Shown here: positions 58,453 to 64,000 of the stretch, piece after piece
How the letters are laid out: each line of letters begins with the position of its first letter
Numbering within the stretch: the first letter of the stretch is position 1
Origin: Geodermatophilus aquaeductus
Lineage (GTDB): Bacteria; Actinomycetota; Actinomycetes; Mycobacteriales; Geodermatophilaceae
Assembly: GCF_900182545.1 (NCBI RefSeq)
Contig: NZ_FXTJ01000012.1
Coordinates: forward strand, 82,567-146,566
Reading direction: 5' to 3'
Length of the DNA stretch: 64,000 nt
Program-made: the position numbers and the translations under genes
Notes under the pieces: model-generated
Database searches by the model: none
Seen by the model: the letters and a program-made list of their open reading frames with translations, nothing else
Told to the model about the DNA's origin: nothing

Positions 58453-58812
58453 ATGACCGAGAGAGCGGCCCGGGAGGGTCTGGTGGACCCGCGGCGGCCG
58501 CAGCCGGCGCGGGCGTGGGTGCGGGCGCTGGGCGAGGCGGAGGGCTGGCCGCCGACCGTCGTCGACGAGCTGCTCCTGCTGCTGTCGGAGGTGCTGGCCG
58601 CCGACCTGGCGGGGTCGGGCAGGTCCGTGCGCCCGCGGCCGGTGCGGCTGGTCGACGGCGCCGCCGGCCTGGAGGTGCAGGTGGGCGGCTGGGTCGCCGG
58701 CGGCGACCGGCTGGGGATCGCGGCGGAGGCCGTCACCACGGTGCGGATCGAGGCCCCCGGGGACGGCTGGCTGCGGCTGACCGCCGACGGGGTGGGCCCG
58801 GCCCCGGACTGA
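58453..58812 (+). CDS. Second RsbW/HATPase-like small protein, highly degenerate
   Basis: Hypothetical protein of 119 aa. Its layout (PQPARAWVRALGEAEGWPPTVVDELLLLLSEVLAADL, then a beta-rich C-terminal half with RPVRLVDGAAGLEVQVGG) follows the first half of an RsbW-like HATPase, with Ala-Ala-Asp where the N-box Asn would be. There is no G-box. I rank HATPase-like origin as probable, not certain. ATG start. It is the last gene of the operon begun at 56406, with a strong terminator over its stop codon. Confidence 0.68.
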   Translation: MTERAAREGLVDPRRPQPARAWVRALGEAEGWPPTVVDELLLLLSEVLAADLAGSGRSVRPRPVRLVDGAAGLEVQVGGWVAGGDRLGIAAEAVTTVRIEAPGDGWLRLTADGVGPAPD

Positions 58813-58825
58813 GCCGGGGCCGGGC
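58796..58825. terminator. Bidirectional hairpin terminator at the end of the signalling operon
   Basis: A perfect 12-bp stem (58796-58807 with 58814-58825) and 6-nt loop that contains the stop codon region of the 58453 gene and precedes the convergent 58833 gene. Confidence 0.7.
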
Positions 58826-58832
58826 GCGGAGC

Positions 58833-59420
58833 TCAGCCGGGCAGGACCCTCCCGAGCAGGCCCTTGACGGTGGACACCGGCCGGTAGGCCTGCACCAGCC
58901 AGGCGTTGCACACGATCACGCCGCCGGCCAGCACGGGGACCGCGGCCTGGGTGACGCGCTGCCGGCCCTGCCACTTCCTGATCTCCGGCGGGGTGCCGGC
59001 CGAGGGCAGCGTCGCGTCCTTGACCTCGAGGCCTCCCCCGCTGTTCGCCGCCTGCTCGGCGAGCTTGCCGATCTTCGCTCCCGAGTAGGCGGCGAAGGCG
59101 GTGGCACCCGCGCCGGCCACGGTCAGCGCGGCCTTGACCGCGCCGACCCGCCCGTAGCCCCGCTGCAGCGCCAGCCGCCCCTTGTTCGACGAGGTCAGCT
59201 GCATCCCGGTGCCCAGCGTGGCGGCGATCCCGCCCCACTGCGCCGGCGAGAACCGGCTCCAGGCGGAGCTGGCCACCCGGACCTTGTCGATGCCGGAGGT
59301 CAGGTCGGCGCCGGACTTGTTCACGCCGGCGATGCCCATCACCGACCCGCCGAACCACAGGGCGGTGCCGAGGTCGTGCACGGCCTGGGCGAGGAAGTGG
59401 TTGTCCGTGGACGTCGTCAT
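58833..59420 (-). CDS. Conserved membrane protein of unknown function
   Basis: Protein of 195 aa with about four hydrophobic segments: DLGTALWFGGSVMGIAGV, QWGGIAATLGTGMQLT, AALTVAGAGATAFAAYSG and AAVPVLAGGVIVCNAWLV. A hydrophilic, Gly/Lys-rich loop of 35 residues lies between the third and fourth. The opening DLGTALWFGG is reminiscent of DUF4149/copper-resistance-D-like membrane proteins, which is weak evidence. ATG start. It stands apart between two terminator-flanked units. Confidence 0.75.
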   Translation of the reverse strand: MTTSTDNHFLAQAVHDLGTALWFGGSVMGIAGVNKSGADLTSGIDKVRVASSAWSRFSPAQWGGIAATLGTGMQLTSSNKGRLALQRGYGRVGAVKAALTVAGAGATAFAAYSGAKIGKLAEQAANSGGGLEVKDATLPSAGTPPEIRKWQGRQRVTQAAVPVLAGGVIVCNAWLVQAYRPVSTVKGLLGRVLPG

Positions 59421-59451
59421 GGGAGCGGGCCCTACCCCTGCGGTGCGGGCC

Positions 59452-60873
59452 TCACTCCGACGCGCTGGCCGTGTCGCCCTGCGCCTGCTCGCTGCTGCGC
59501 GGGCCGATCCACACGGTCTTGGCGTTCATGAACTCGTACATGCCCAGGTCGGTGAGCTCGCGACCGTAGCCGCTCTGCTTGACCCCGCCGAAGGGCAGCT
59601 CGGGGTAGCTGGTCACCATCCCGTTGACGAACGCCATGCCCGACTGCACATCGCGGATGAACGTCGCGCGCTCCTGCTCGTCGTCGCTCCACAGGTTCGC
59701 GCCCAGGCCGTAGGGGTGGCTGTTGGCGATGTCGACGGCCTCCTCGAGGCTGTCGACGGTCCACAGCGCGGCCACCGGGCCGAAGACCTCCTCGTCGTAG
59801 AGGTCCATCTCCGGCGTGATGCCGGTGAGCAGGGTCGGGGCGTAGTACCAGCCGGGACGGTCGGGGCGGGTGCCGCCGACGACGACGGTCGCACCCTTGT
59901 CGACGGCGTCCTGCACGTAGCGCTCGACGTCCTCCCGGCCCGACTCGGTGGCCAGCGGGCCCACCTGCGTGCCGTCCTCCATCGGGTCGCCGACGACGAG
60001 GGCGCCCATCTTCTCGGCGAAGAGCCGGGTGAACTCCTCGGCGACGTCGGTGTGCACGAAGAACCGCTTGGCGGCGATGCAGCTCTGCCCGTTGTTCTGG
60101 CAGCGCGCGGTGACGGCCACCTCGGCGGCGCGGTCGAGGTCGGCCGAGGGCATGACGATGTACGGGTCGCTGCCGCCGAGCTCGAGGACGGTCTTCTTCA
60201 GCACGTCGCCGGCGATCGAGGCCACCGACTGCCCGGCCGGGGCGCTGCCGGTGAGCGTGGCGGCGGCGACGCGGTCGTCGCGCAGCACGCCCTCGATGGC
60301 CCCCGAGCCGATGAGCAGGGTCTGGAAGACGTCGGCGGGGAAGCCGGCCTTCCGGAACAGCTCCTCCAGGTACAGCGCGGTCTGCGGCACGTTGCTCGCG
60401 TGCTTGAGCAGCCCGACGTTGCCGGCCATGAGCGCCGGGGCGGCGAATCGCATCGCCTGCCAGAGCGGGAAGTTCCACGGCATGATCGCCAGGACGACGC
60501 CGATCGGCTGGTGGACGACGAACGCCTGCTCGGCGCCGACCGCGCCGGCGTCGGCGGGCTTCGGCTCGAGCATCGCCGGGCCGTGCTCGGCGTAGTAGCG
60601 CAGCGCCTTGACGCACTTGCCGGCCTCGGCCTTCGCGGCGGCCAGCGTCTTGCCCATCTCGGTGACCATGAGCTCGGCGACGGCATCGGTGTCGGCCTCG
60701 AGGACGTCGGCGGCGGCGCGAAGCCAGCCGACCCGCTCCTCGGGCGTCGTCAGCCGGTAGCTGCGGAAGGCCTCGGCGGCCCGGCCGATCTTCTCGTCGA
60801 GGGCCCGGTCCGACAGCGGCTCGTAGGTCTTGAGCGTCTCGCCGGTGGCCGGGTTGATGGTGGCGATGGCCAT
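59452..60873 (-). CDS. NAD(P)-dependent aldehyde dehydrogenase, succinate-semialdehyde type
   Basis: ALDH-family enzyme of 473 aa that oxidises an aldehyde to an acid. PWNFPLWQAMRFAAPALMAGN and GSAPAGQSVAS form the cofactor site, LELGGSDPYIV holds the general-base Glu, NNGQSCIAAKR the nucleophilic Cys, and YDEEVFGPVAAL the last cofactor Glu. The start MAIATINPATGETLKTYEPLSD is typical of succinate-semialdehyde/GabD2-like enzymes of actinobacteria. GGGAGGGA precedes the ATG. It may serve GABA or 4-hydroxybutyrate use; no transaminase is linked. Confidence 0.92.
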   Translation of the reverse strand: MAIATINPATGETLKTYEPLSDRALDEKIGRAAEAFRSYRLTTPEERVGWLRAAADVLEADTDAVAELMVTEMGKTLAAAKAEAGKCVKALRYYAEHGPAMLEPKPADAGAVGAEQAFVVHQPIGVVLAIMPWNFPLWQAMRFAAPALMAGNVGLLKHASNVPQTALYLEELFRKAGFPADVFQTLLIGSGAIEGVLRDDRVAAATLTGSAPAGQSVASIAGDVLKKTVLELGGSDPYIVMPSADLDRAAEVAVTARCQNNGQSCIAAKRFFVHTDVAEEFTRLFAEKMGALVVGDPMEDGTQVGPLATESGREDVERYVQDAVDKGATVVVGGTRPDRPGWYYAPTLLTGITPEMDLYDEEVFGPVAALWTVDSLEEAVDIANSHPYGLGANLWSDDEQERATFIRDVQSGMAFVNGMVTSYPELPFGGVKQSGYGRELTDLGMYEFMNAKTVWIGPRSSEQAQGDTASASE

Positions 60874-60969
60874 GGTCGGTCCCTCCCTCGTCGGCGCGCG
60901 GGGCTGCACGCCTCTCCCGGAGGAGGCCCTACCCGGTCGTCCGCGGGTCACCCACAGCGGGAGCCGGAG

Positions 60970-60998
60970 TCAATCCCTACTTAGTCGACCGGGATTGA
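60970..60998. promoter_or_regulatory. Inverted-repeat putative operator before the SAM riboswitch
   Basis: TCAATCCC (60970-60977) and GGGATTGA (60991-60998) form perfect 8-bp arms around a 13-nt A/T-rich centre. The right arm overlaps the -35 box, so a bound protein would repress. Confidence 0.55.
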
Positions 60999-61024
60999 CG
61001 GGATTACCTGCCGGCGGCTAGGTT
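60995..61024 (+). promoter_or_regulatory. Promoter of the SAM-riboswitch operon
   Basis: TTGACG (-35, 60995-61000) and TAGGTT (-10, 61019-61024) are 18 nt apart, close to consensus. Initiation near 61030 would put the riboswitch at the very 5' end of the transcript. Confidence 0.7.
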
Positions 61025-61031
61025 CGCGGGA

Positions 61032-61109
61032 GGTCCTGAGTGCCAGCGCGGAGCCCCGGCTCGCTGGCCGGCAACCCTCCGCTGCGGCGGGGTGCCCCGG
61101 GTGACGACC
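61032..61109 (+). ncRNA. SAM-IV-type riboswitch
   Basis: An S-adenosylmethionine aptamer. The conserved core is recognisable: GGUC...GACC closing stem (61032-61035 with 61106-61109), GAGUGCCAGCG, GCCCCGGCUCGCUGGCCGG, the invariant GCAACCCUCC, and GGGGUGCCCCGGGUGA, where the second half forms the pseudoknot arm. This arrangement fits the actinobacterial SAM-IV class better than the classical S-box. High SAM should turn the downstream operon off. It is followed by a leader-peptide gene. Confidence 0.85.
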
Positions 61110-61175
61110 TGGCGGTCGCAGGAGCGGCCGCAACCGCAGTCCCCCTCGCAGGGGTCCGTCCGTCGAGGAGTCCGC

Positions 61176-61280
61176 GTGTCGATCCAGACCCGCTCCGGTG
61201 CGCCGGCCCGCCGTGCCCTGCTGCTGGTCGGCCGCCGCACGGTCGACCTGCTGCGCACCGACAGCGCGCTCTGTCGCTGA
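61176..61280 (+). CDS. Cysteine-type leader peptide (34 aa)
   Basis: A short open frame starting with GTG behind GAGGAG. It ends DLLRTDSALCR, matching the actinobacterial putative-leader-peptide pattern of His/Val-Asp-Leu...Ser-Ala-Leu-Cys found before sulfur-assimilation genes. Cysteine is the next-to-last codon and uses TGT, uncommon in this G+C-rich sequence. Ribosome stalling at Cys would signal low cysteine. A hairpin begins 25 nt after its stop, so attenuation is plausible. It lies between the SAM riboswitch and the monooxygenase gene. Confidence 0.8.
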   Translation: MSIQTRSGAPARRALLLVGRRTVDLLRTDSALCR

Positions 61281-61304
61281 CCTCCTCCCTCCCCTACACC
61301 CGAC

Positions 61305-61328
61305 CGCGCCGCCCCCTCTGGCGGCGCG
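61305..61328 (+). terminator. Attenuator-like hairpin after the leader peptide
   Basis: A perfect 9-bp stem (61305-61313 with 61320-61328) and 6-nt loop, between the leader-peptide stop and the monooxygenase ribosome binding site. Confidence 0.55.
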
Positions 61329-61416
61329 TCCCCGCACGAGTCTCCCTGGAGCGCCCCCGCATGCCCCGCCCGCCGTCCCCGGTCCCCGCCGTTCCCAGCC
61401 CTCGGACGGAGGCCCG

Positions 61417-62466
61417 GTGAAGTTCCTCGCCGCCAACCTGCTGCTCGAGCCGCCGGGCAGCACCCGGACGGACACCGAGCGGATCACCGGCGCCGTCGAG
61501 TGGGCGCTCTGGGCCGAGCGGGCCGGTTTCGACGCCGTCGGCATCGGCGAGCGGCACGCCGCGCCGTTCCTGGCGTCGGCGCCCACCGTCCTGCTGTCGG
61601 CGATCGCCGCGGTCACCACCCGGGTGCGGCTGGTCAGCACGGTGACGGTGCTGCCGCTGCTCGACCCGGTGCGCGTGGCCGAGGACTTCGCCACGCTCGA
61701 CCACCTCTCCGGCGGCCGCGTCGACCTCGTCATCGGCAAGGGCAACGACCCGGTCCAGAACCGGCTGTTCGGCCACTCCCTCGACGAGCAGTGGCAGCTC
61801 AACCGGGAGAAGTACGAGCTGCTGCGCCGGCTGTGGCGGGAGGAGCGGGTCACCTGGTCGGGCAGCTGGCGCCCGGCGCTGGAGGAGGCGACGACGCTGC
61901 CCCGGCCGCTGCAGCAGCCGATCCCGGTGTGGCACGGCAGCGCGTCGTCGACCGAGTCCACCGAGCTGGCCGCGCGGTTCGGCGAGCCGCTGTTCAGCGC
62001 CAACGCCTTCCACCCGACGAAGAAGTACACCGACCTGGTGGCGCACTACCGGGAGCGGCTGGCTGCGCACGGGCACCGGCCGGAGGCCGGGGTGGTCGGC
62101 GTCGGGTGCGGCGGGCTGTACGTGGCCGAGCGCAGCCAGGACGCCGTCGAGGCGGTGCGGCCGCGCTACCGGGCGTTCCTGCGGTCACCGGCCGCGCAGC
62201 ACAACGCGCCGGAGTTCACCGACGTCGAGGACGCCGTCGAGCGCGGGCCGCTGCTGGTCGGCAGCCCGCAGCAGGTGGCCGAGAAGCTGGCCCGCTGGCA
62301 TGCCGAGTTCAGCGGGGTCGACGTCCTCCAGGTCGGGATCGAGGGGCTGAGCCTGCCCGCCGACGAGCAGCGGGCGAACCTCTCGCTGTTCCTGGAGACG
62401 GTGGCGCCGGTGCTGCGAGCCGAGCTGCCGAGCAGGGTGTGGCCGGCGACGGCGGTGCCCGCGTGA
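61417..62466 (+). CDS. LLM-class flavin monooxygenase, probable sulfur-compound type
   Basis: Luciferase-like monooxygenase of 349 aa. FLAANLLLEPPGSTRTDTERI, IGERHAAPFLASAPTVLLSAIA and LSGGRVDLVIGKGNDPVQ are visible; the chain ends with the group-specific VGSPQQVAEKLARWHAEF. Members under SAM- or cysteine-control usually open organosulfur or thioether side chains with FMNH2. GGACGGAGG supports the GTG at 61417; the ATG at 61361 is in another frame. It is the first gene of an operon with a GNAT and an FAD protein (both by 4-nt overlaps), all behind the riboswitch. Confidence 0.9.
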   Translation: MKFLAANLLLEPPGSTRTDTERITGAVEWALWAERAGFDAVGIGERHAAPFLASAPTVLLSAIAAVTTRVRLVSTVTVLPLLDPVRVAEDFATLDHLSGGRVDLVIGKGNDPVQNRLFGHSLDEQWQLNREKYELLRRLWREERVTWSGSWRPALEEATTLPRPLQQPIPVWHGSASSTESTELAARFGEPLFSANAFHPTKKYTDLVAHYRERLAAHGHRPEAGVVGVGCGGLYVAERSQDAVEAVRPRYRAFLRSPAAQHNAPEFTDVEDAVERGPLLVGSPQQVAEKLARWHAEFSGVDVLQVGIEGLSLPADEQRANLSLFLETVAPVLRAELPSRVWPATAVPA

Positions 62467-63008
62467 CCGCCGACCTCTCCGCGGCGTCGGCACTGTCGGT
62501 GGTGAGCGTCCACCCCGACGACCCGCTGGCCGCGCCGCTGTTCGCCGAGCTCGCCGTCGAGTACGACCGCCGCTACGGCGACCTGTTCGGCGGGGCCGCC
62601 GACGAGCTGACCCGCTACCCGGTGACGGAGTTCCTCCCACCCGACGGCGACCTGGTGCTGCTGCTCGCCCACGGCCGGCCGGTGGCCGGTGGCGCGTTCC
62701 GCCGGCACGCCGACCCGGGCACCGCCGAGGTCAAGCGGATGTGGACCGCCGCGGCGTACCGCCGCCGGGGCCTGGCCCGCCGGGTGCTCACCGAGCTGGA
62801 GACCCGCGCGGCCGCCGTCGGCTACCGGCGCATGTACCTGACCACCGGGCCGCGCCAGCCGGAGGCGCGCGGCCTCTACCTCGCCGCCGGCTGGACACCG
62901 CTGTTCGACCCCGCCGTGCCCCGGCCCACCGACATCGAGACGCTGCGCCGCCTGCCGGTGGCAGAGCGCCTGTACGCCTTCGAGAAGTCCCTGGGAGTGC
63001 CCGCATGA
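62463..63008 (+). CDS. GNAT-family N-acetyltransferase in the SAM-regulated operon
   Basis: Acetyltransferase of 181 aa. VKRMWTAAAYRRRGLARRVL is the acetyl-CoA loop, preceded by a strand with GRPVAGGAFRRH and followed by RMYLTTGPRQPEARGLYLAAGW. In operons with luciferase-like monooxygenases and SAM control, such enzymes often acetylate S-alkyl-cysteine-type amines; whether this one does is inference. It overlaps the preceding stop (GTGA) and its own stop overlaps the next start (ATGA). Confidence 0.9.
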   Translation: MTADLSAASALSVVSVHPDDPLAAPLFAELAVEYDRRYGDLFGGAADELTRYPVTEFLPPDGDLVLLLAHGRPVAGGAFRRHADPGTAEVKRMWTAAAYRRRGLARRVLTELETRAAAVGYRRMYLTTGPRQPEARGLYLAAGWTPLFDPAVPRPTDIETLRRLPVAERLYAFEKSLGVPA

Positions 63009-63496
63009 CCTCGCTCGCCGCCCGTCCCGTGCCGCTGACCGCCACCCCTCGCTGTGCCGACGTCGTGGTCGTCGGTGGCGGAACCGTCGGCGCGGCGACC
63101 GCCCGCGCCCTGGCCCGCCGGGGGGCGAGCGTGGTGCTGCTCGAGCGGTTCGGCCCGGGCACCGGTCCCGACGACGCCGCGGCCCGTGCGCTGCAGGCGT
63201 CCGCGGCCACCGACGGCGTGCTCGTGCGCCACCACCGCCGCGTCACCGCGGTCGAGCGGCGGCCCGACGGCGTGCTCGTGCGCTCCGCGGCCGGCGCGGC
63301 GGTGCGCGCGCACGCCGCGGTGGTGGCCACGGGCGCGGGCGCGTCCGGGGCGGCGCTGGCCCGGTCGGGGGCCGTGGTGTCGGTCGCGGCGGACCCCGGC
63401 ACCGGCGCACAGGTGGCGGCGGACCTGGCCGAGCAGGTCGCGGACCTGCTGCTCGGCCCGGCCTCCGGGCACGTCGGTCTGGCCGCGGCGGGCTGA
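63005..63496 (+). CDS. Internally deleted FAD-dependent oxidoreductase
   Basis: Protein of 163 aa with a good N-terminal Rossmann FAD site (DVVVVGGGTVGAATARALARRGASVVLLERFGPG) and, straight after it, a segment typical of residues 200-260 in sarcosine-oxidase/DadA-type enzymes (LVRHHRRVTAVERRPDGV and AHAAVVATGAG). About 120-150 residues expected between them, and most of the C-terminal cofactor domain, are missing, while the frame is intact. It is translationally coupled to the GNAT gene. I think it is a shrunken relic, but a small FAD-binding protein cannot be excluded. Confidence 0.7.
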   Translation: MTSLAARPVPLTATPRCADVVVVGGGTVGAATARALARRGASVVLLERFGPGTGPDDAAARALQASAATDGVLVRHHRRVTAVERRPDGVLVRSAAGAAVRAHAAVVATGAGASGAALARSGAVVSVAADPGTGAQVAADLAEQVADLLLGPASGHVGLAAAG

Positions 63497-63511
63497 GCCC
63501 GCACGGGTGCG

Positions 63512-64000
63512 TCAGGCGGCGGGCACCAGTGCCGCGGGTGCGCTGATCTCGGTGCCGTCGGGTCGCCGGGTGCGCCATCGGCCGTCGGGTTGTCGCTCGA
63601 CGCGGAAGCCGTGGTGGACCTTGGTGTGGTGGCGTTCGCACAGCAGCGCCGAGTTGTCGAGGCTGGTCTCGCCGCCGTCGATCCAGTGCACGAGGTGGTG
63701 CACGTCGCACCAGTGTGTCGGGGCGGAGCATCCGGCGAAGACGCAGCCGCCGTCGCGGAGTTCGGCTGCTCGGCGGATGTGGCGGGTGGCGAGGCGGTGC
63801 TCGCGGCCGAGGTCGAGCGGGACACCATCGGGGCCGAAGACGACGCGGGAGACCGCACCGTCGCCGGCCAGCCAGCGGGCGCGGGCGGCGGAGATCACCG
63901 CCCCGAATCCCATCTCCGCGGTCTCGCTGCCGGTGGCGAGGTCCTCGAGGCTGATCTTGGCGATGACCTGTGGCCTGACCCCGCGCAGGGTCGGCAGGCT
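63512..64000 (-). CDS. HNH endonuclease signature protein (DUF222 type), N-terminus beyond window
   Basis: C-terminal 163 residues of a DUF222/HNH protein. The HNH motif is complete: GGCVFAGCSAPTHWCDVHHLVHWIDGGETSLDNSALLCERHHTKVHHG, with paired Cys residues and the three His. Such proteins are multicopy in Geodermatophilaceae and relatives; some are linked to recombination, but the role is unsettled. The frame is open through the window edge, so the DUF222 half is outside. It converges with the shortened FAD gene. Confidence 0.9.
   Translation of the reverse strand, partial: SLPTLRGVRPQVIAKISLEDLATGSETAEMGFGAVISAARARWLAGDGAVSRVVFGPDGVPLDLGREHRLATRHIRRAAELRDGGCVFAGCSAPTHWCDVHHLVHWIDGGETSLDNSALLCERHHTKVHHGFRVERQPDGRWRTRRPDGTEISAPAALVPAA

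Noticed and set aside
61361..61416. ATG at 61361 as start of the monooxygenase
   Set aside because: It is out of frame and gives a short peptide; GTG at 61417 has a strong ribosome binding site.
1..64000. tRNA, rRNA, prophage, insertion sequence or biosynthetic gene cluster
   Set aside because: No cloverleaf ends, rRNA signatures, transposase, integrase, phage structural, NRPS or PKS motifs were recognised in any frame.

Overview
The window is 64 kb of very G+C-rich chromosome from an actinobacterium, most likely a member of Geodermatophilaceae (Blastococcus, Geodermatophilus or Modestobacter type). That placement is inference. It rests on the base composition and on the gene mix: GAF-ANTAR proteins, a GAF/SpoIIE phosphatase, STAS and MEDS proteins, Spo0M, a BTAD/AAA regulator, an MftD homologue, a DUF222/HNH protein, PPOX/F420-type flavoproteins, and many GTG starts. 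I see no tRNA or rRNA gene, prophage, insertion sequence or CRISPR array. Most of the window is ordinary core and accessory metabolism in short operons whose genes often overlap by 4 nt (ATGA or GTGA).

Layout. 1-9.8 kb: edge-truncated glycerophosphodiesterase, GAF-GAF-SpoIIE phosphatase, a TetR/esterase pair, secreted M1 peptidase, a flavin monooxygenase/PatB-type C-S lyase pair, CoA-disulfide-reductase-like flavoprotein. 9.8-18.9 kb: small redox, VOC, SDR, DUF4287 and GNAT genes, then a B12-linked pair (cobalamin-type binding protein and fused isobutyryl-CoA mutase IcmF behind a palindromic operator), Spo0M and Nudix. 18.9-28 kb: methyltransferase/membrane operon, hydrolase, DinB, AraC, an ANTAR protein, a DctA-type symporter, a decayed endonuclease V, an MFS pump. 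28-36 kb: RidA/TetR divergent pair with operator, AraC-DinB/DHFR pair, YceI, TesB, thiolase, MFS, STAS. 36-42 kb: LacI regulator, an acyl-CoA operon (HxlR, dienelactone hydrolase, racemase, crotonase) and MftD. 42-53.6 kb: large BTAD/AAA regulator, hemerythrin, flavin monooxygenase, NhaP antiporter, SMP-30, PPOX, methyltransferase, two esterases. 53.6-58.8 kb: MscL with a zinc ribbon, acetyltransferase, diguanylate cyclase, and a four-gene signalling operon. 59-64 kb: aldehyde dehydrogenase, then a sulfur-type operon behind a SAM-IV-like riboswitch and a Cys-ending leader peptide, and an HNH gene cut by the window edge.

Points that stand out: (i) the 61.0-63.5 kb leader stacks a promoter-overlapping inverted repeat, a SAM riboswitch, a 34-codon leader peptide ending in Ser-Ala-Leu-Cys-Arg and a 9-bp hairpin before a luciferase-like monooxygenase operon; (ii) the 56.4-58.8 kb operon couples an ANTAR RNA-binding protein to a MEDS-STAS protein without a phosphorylatable residue and two RsbW-like proteins without the N-box Asn; (iii) at least twelve genes carry an xAxxxT -10 box exactly 6 nt before the start codon, implying leaderless mRNAs; (iv) there are two families of intergenic palindromes, including a 68-bp nested element present twice; (v) an HxlR regulator has an in-frame 15-bp tandem repeat coding for Asp-Thr-Pro-Arg-Pro.
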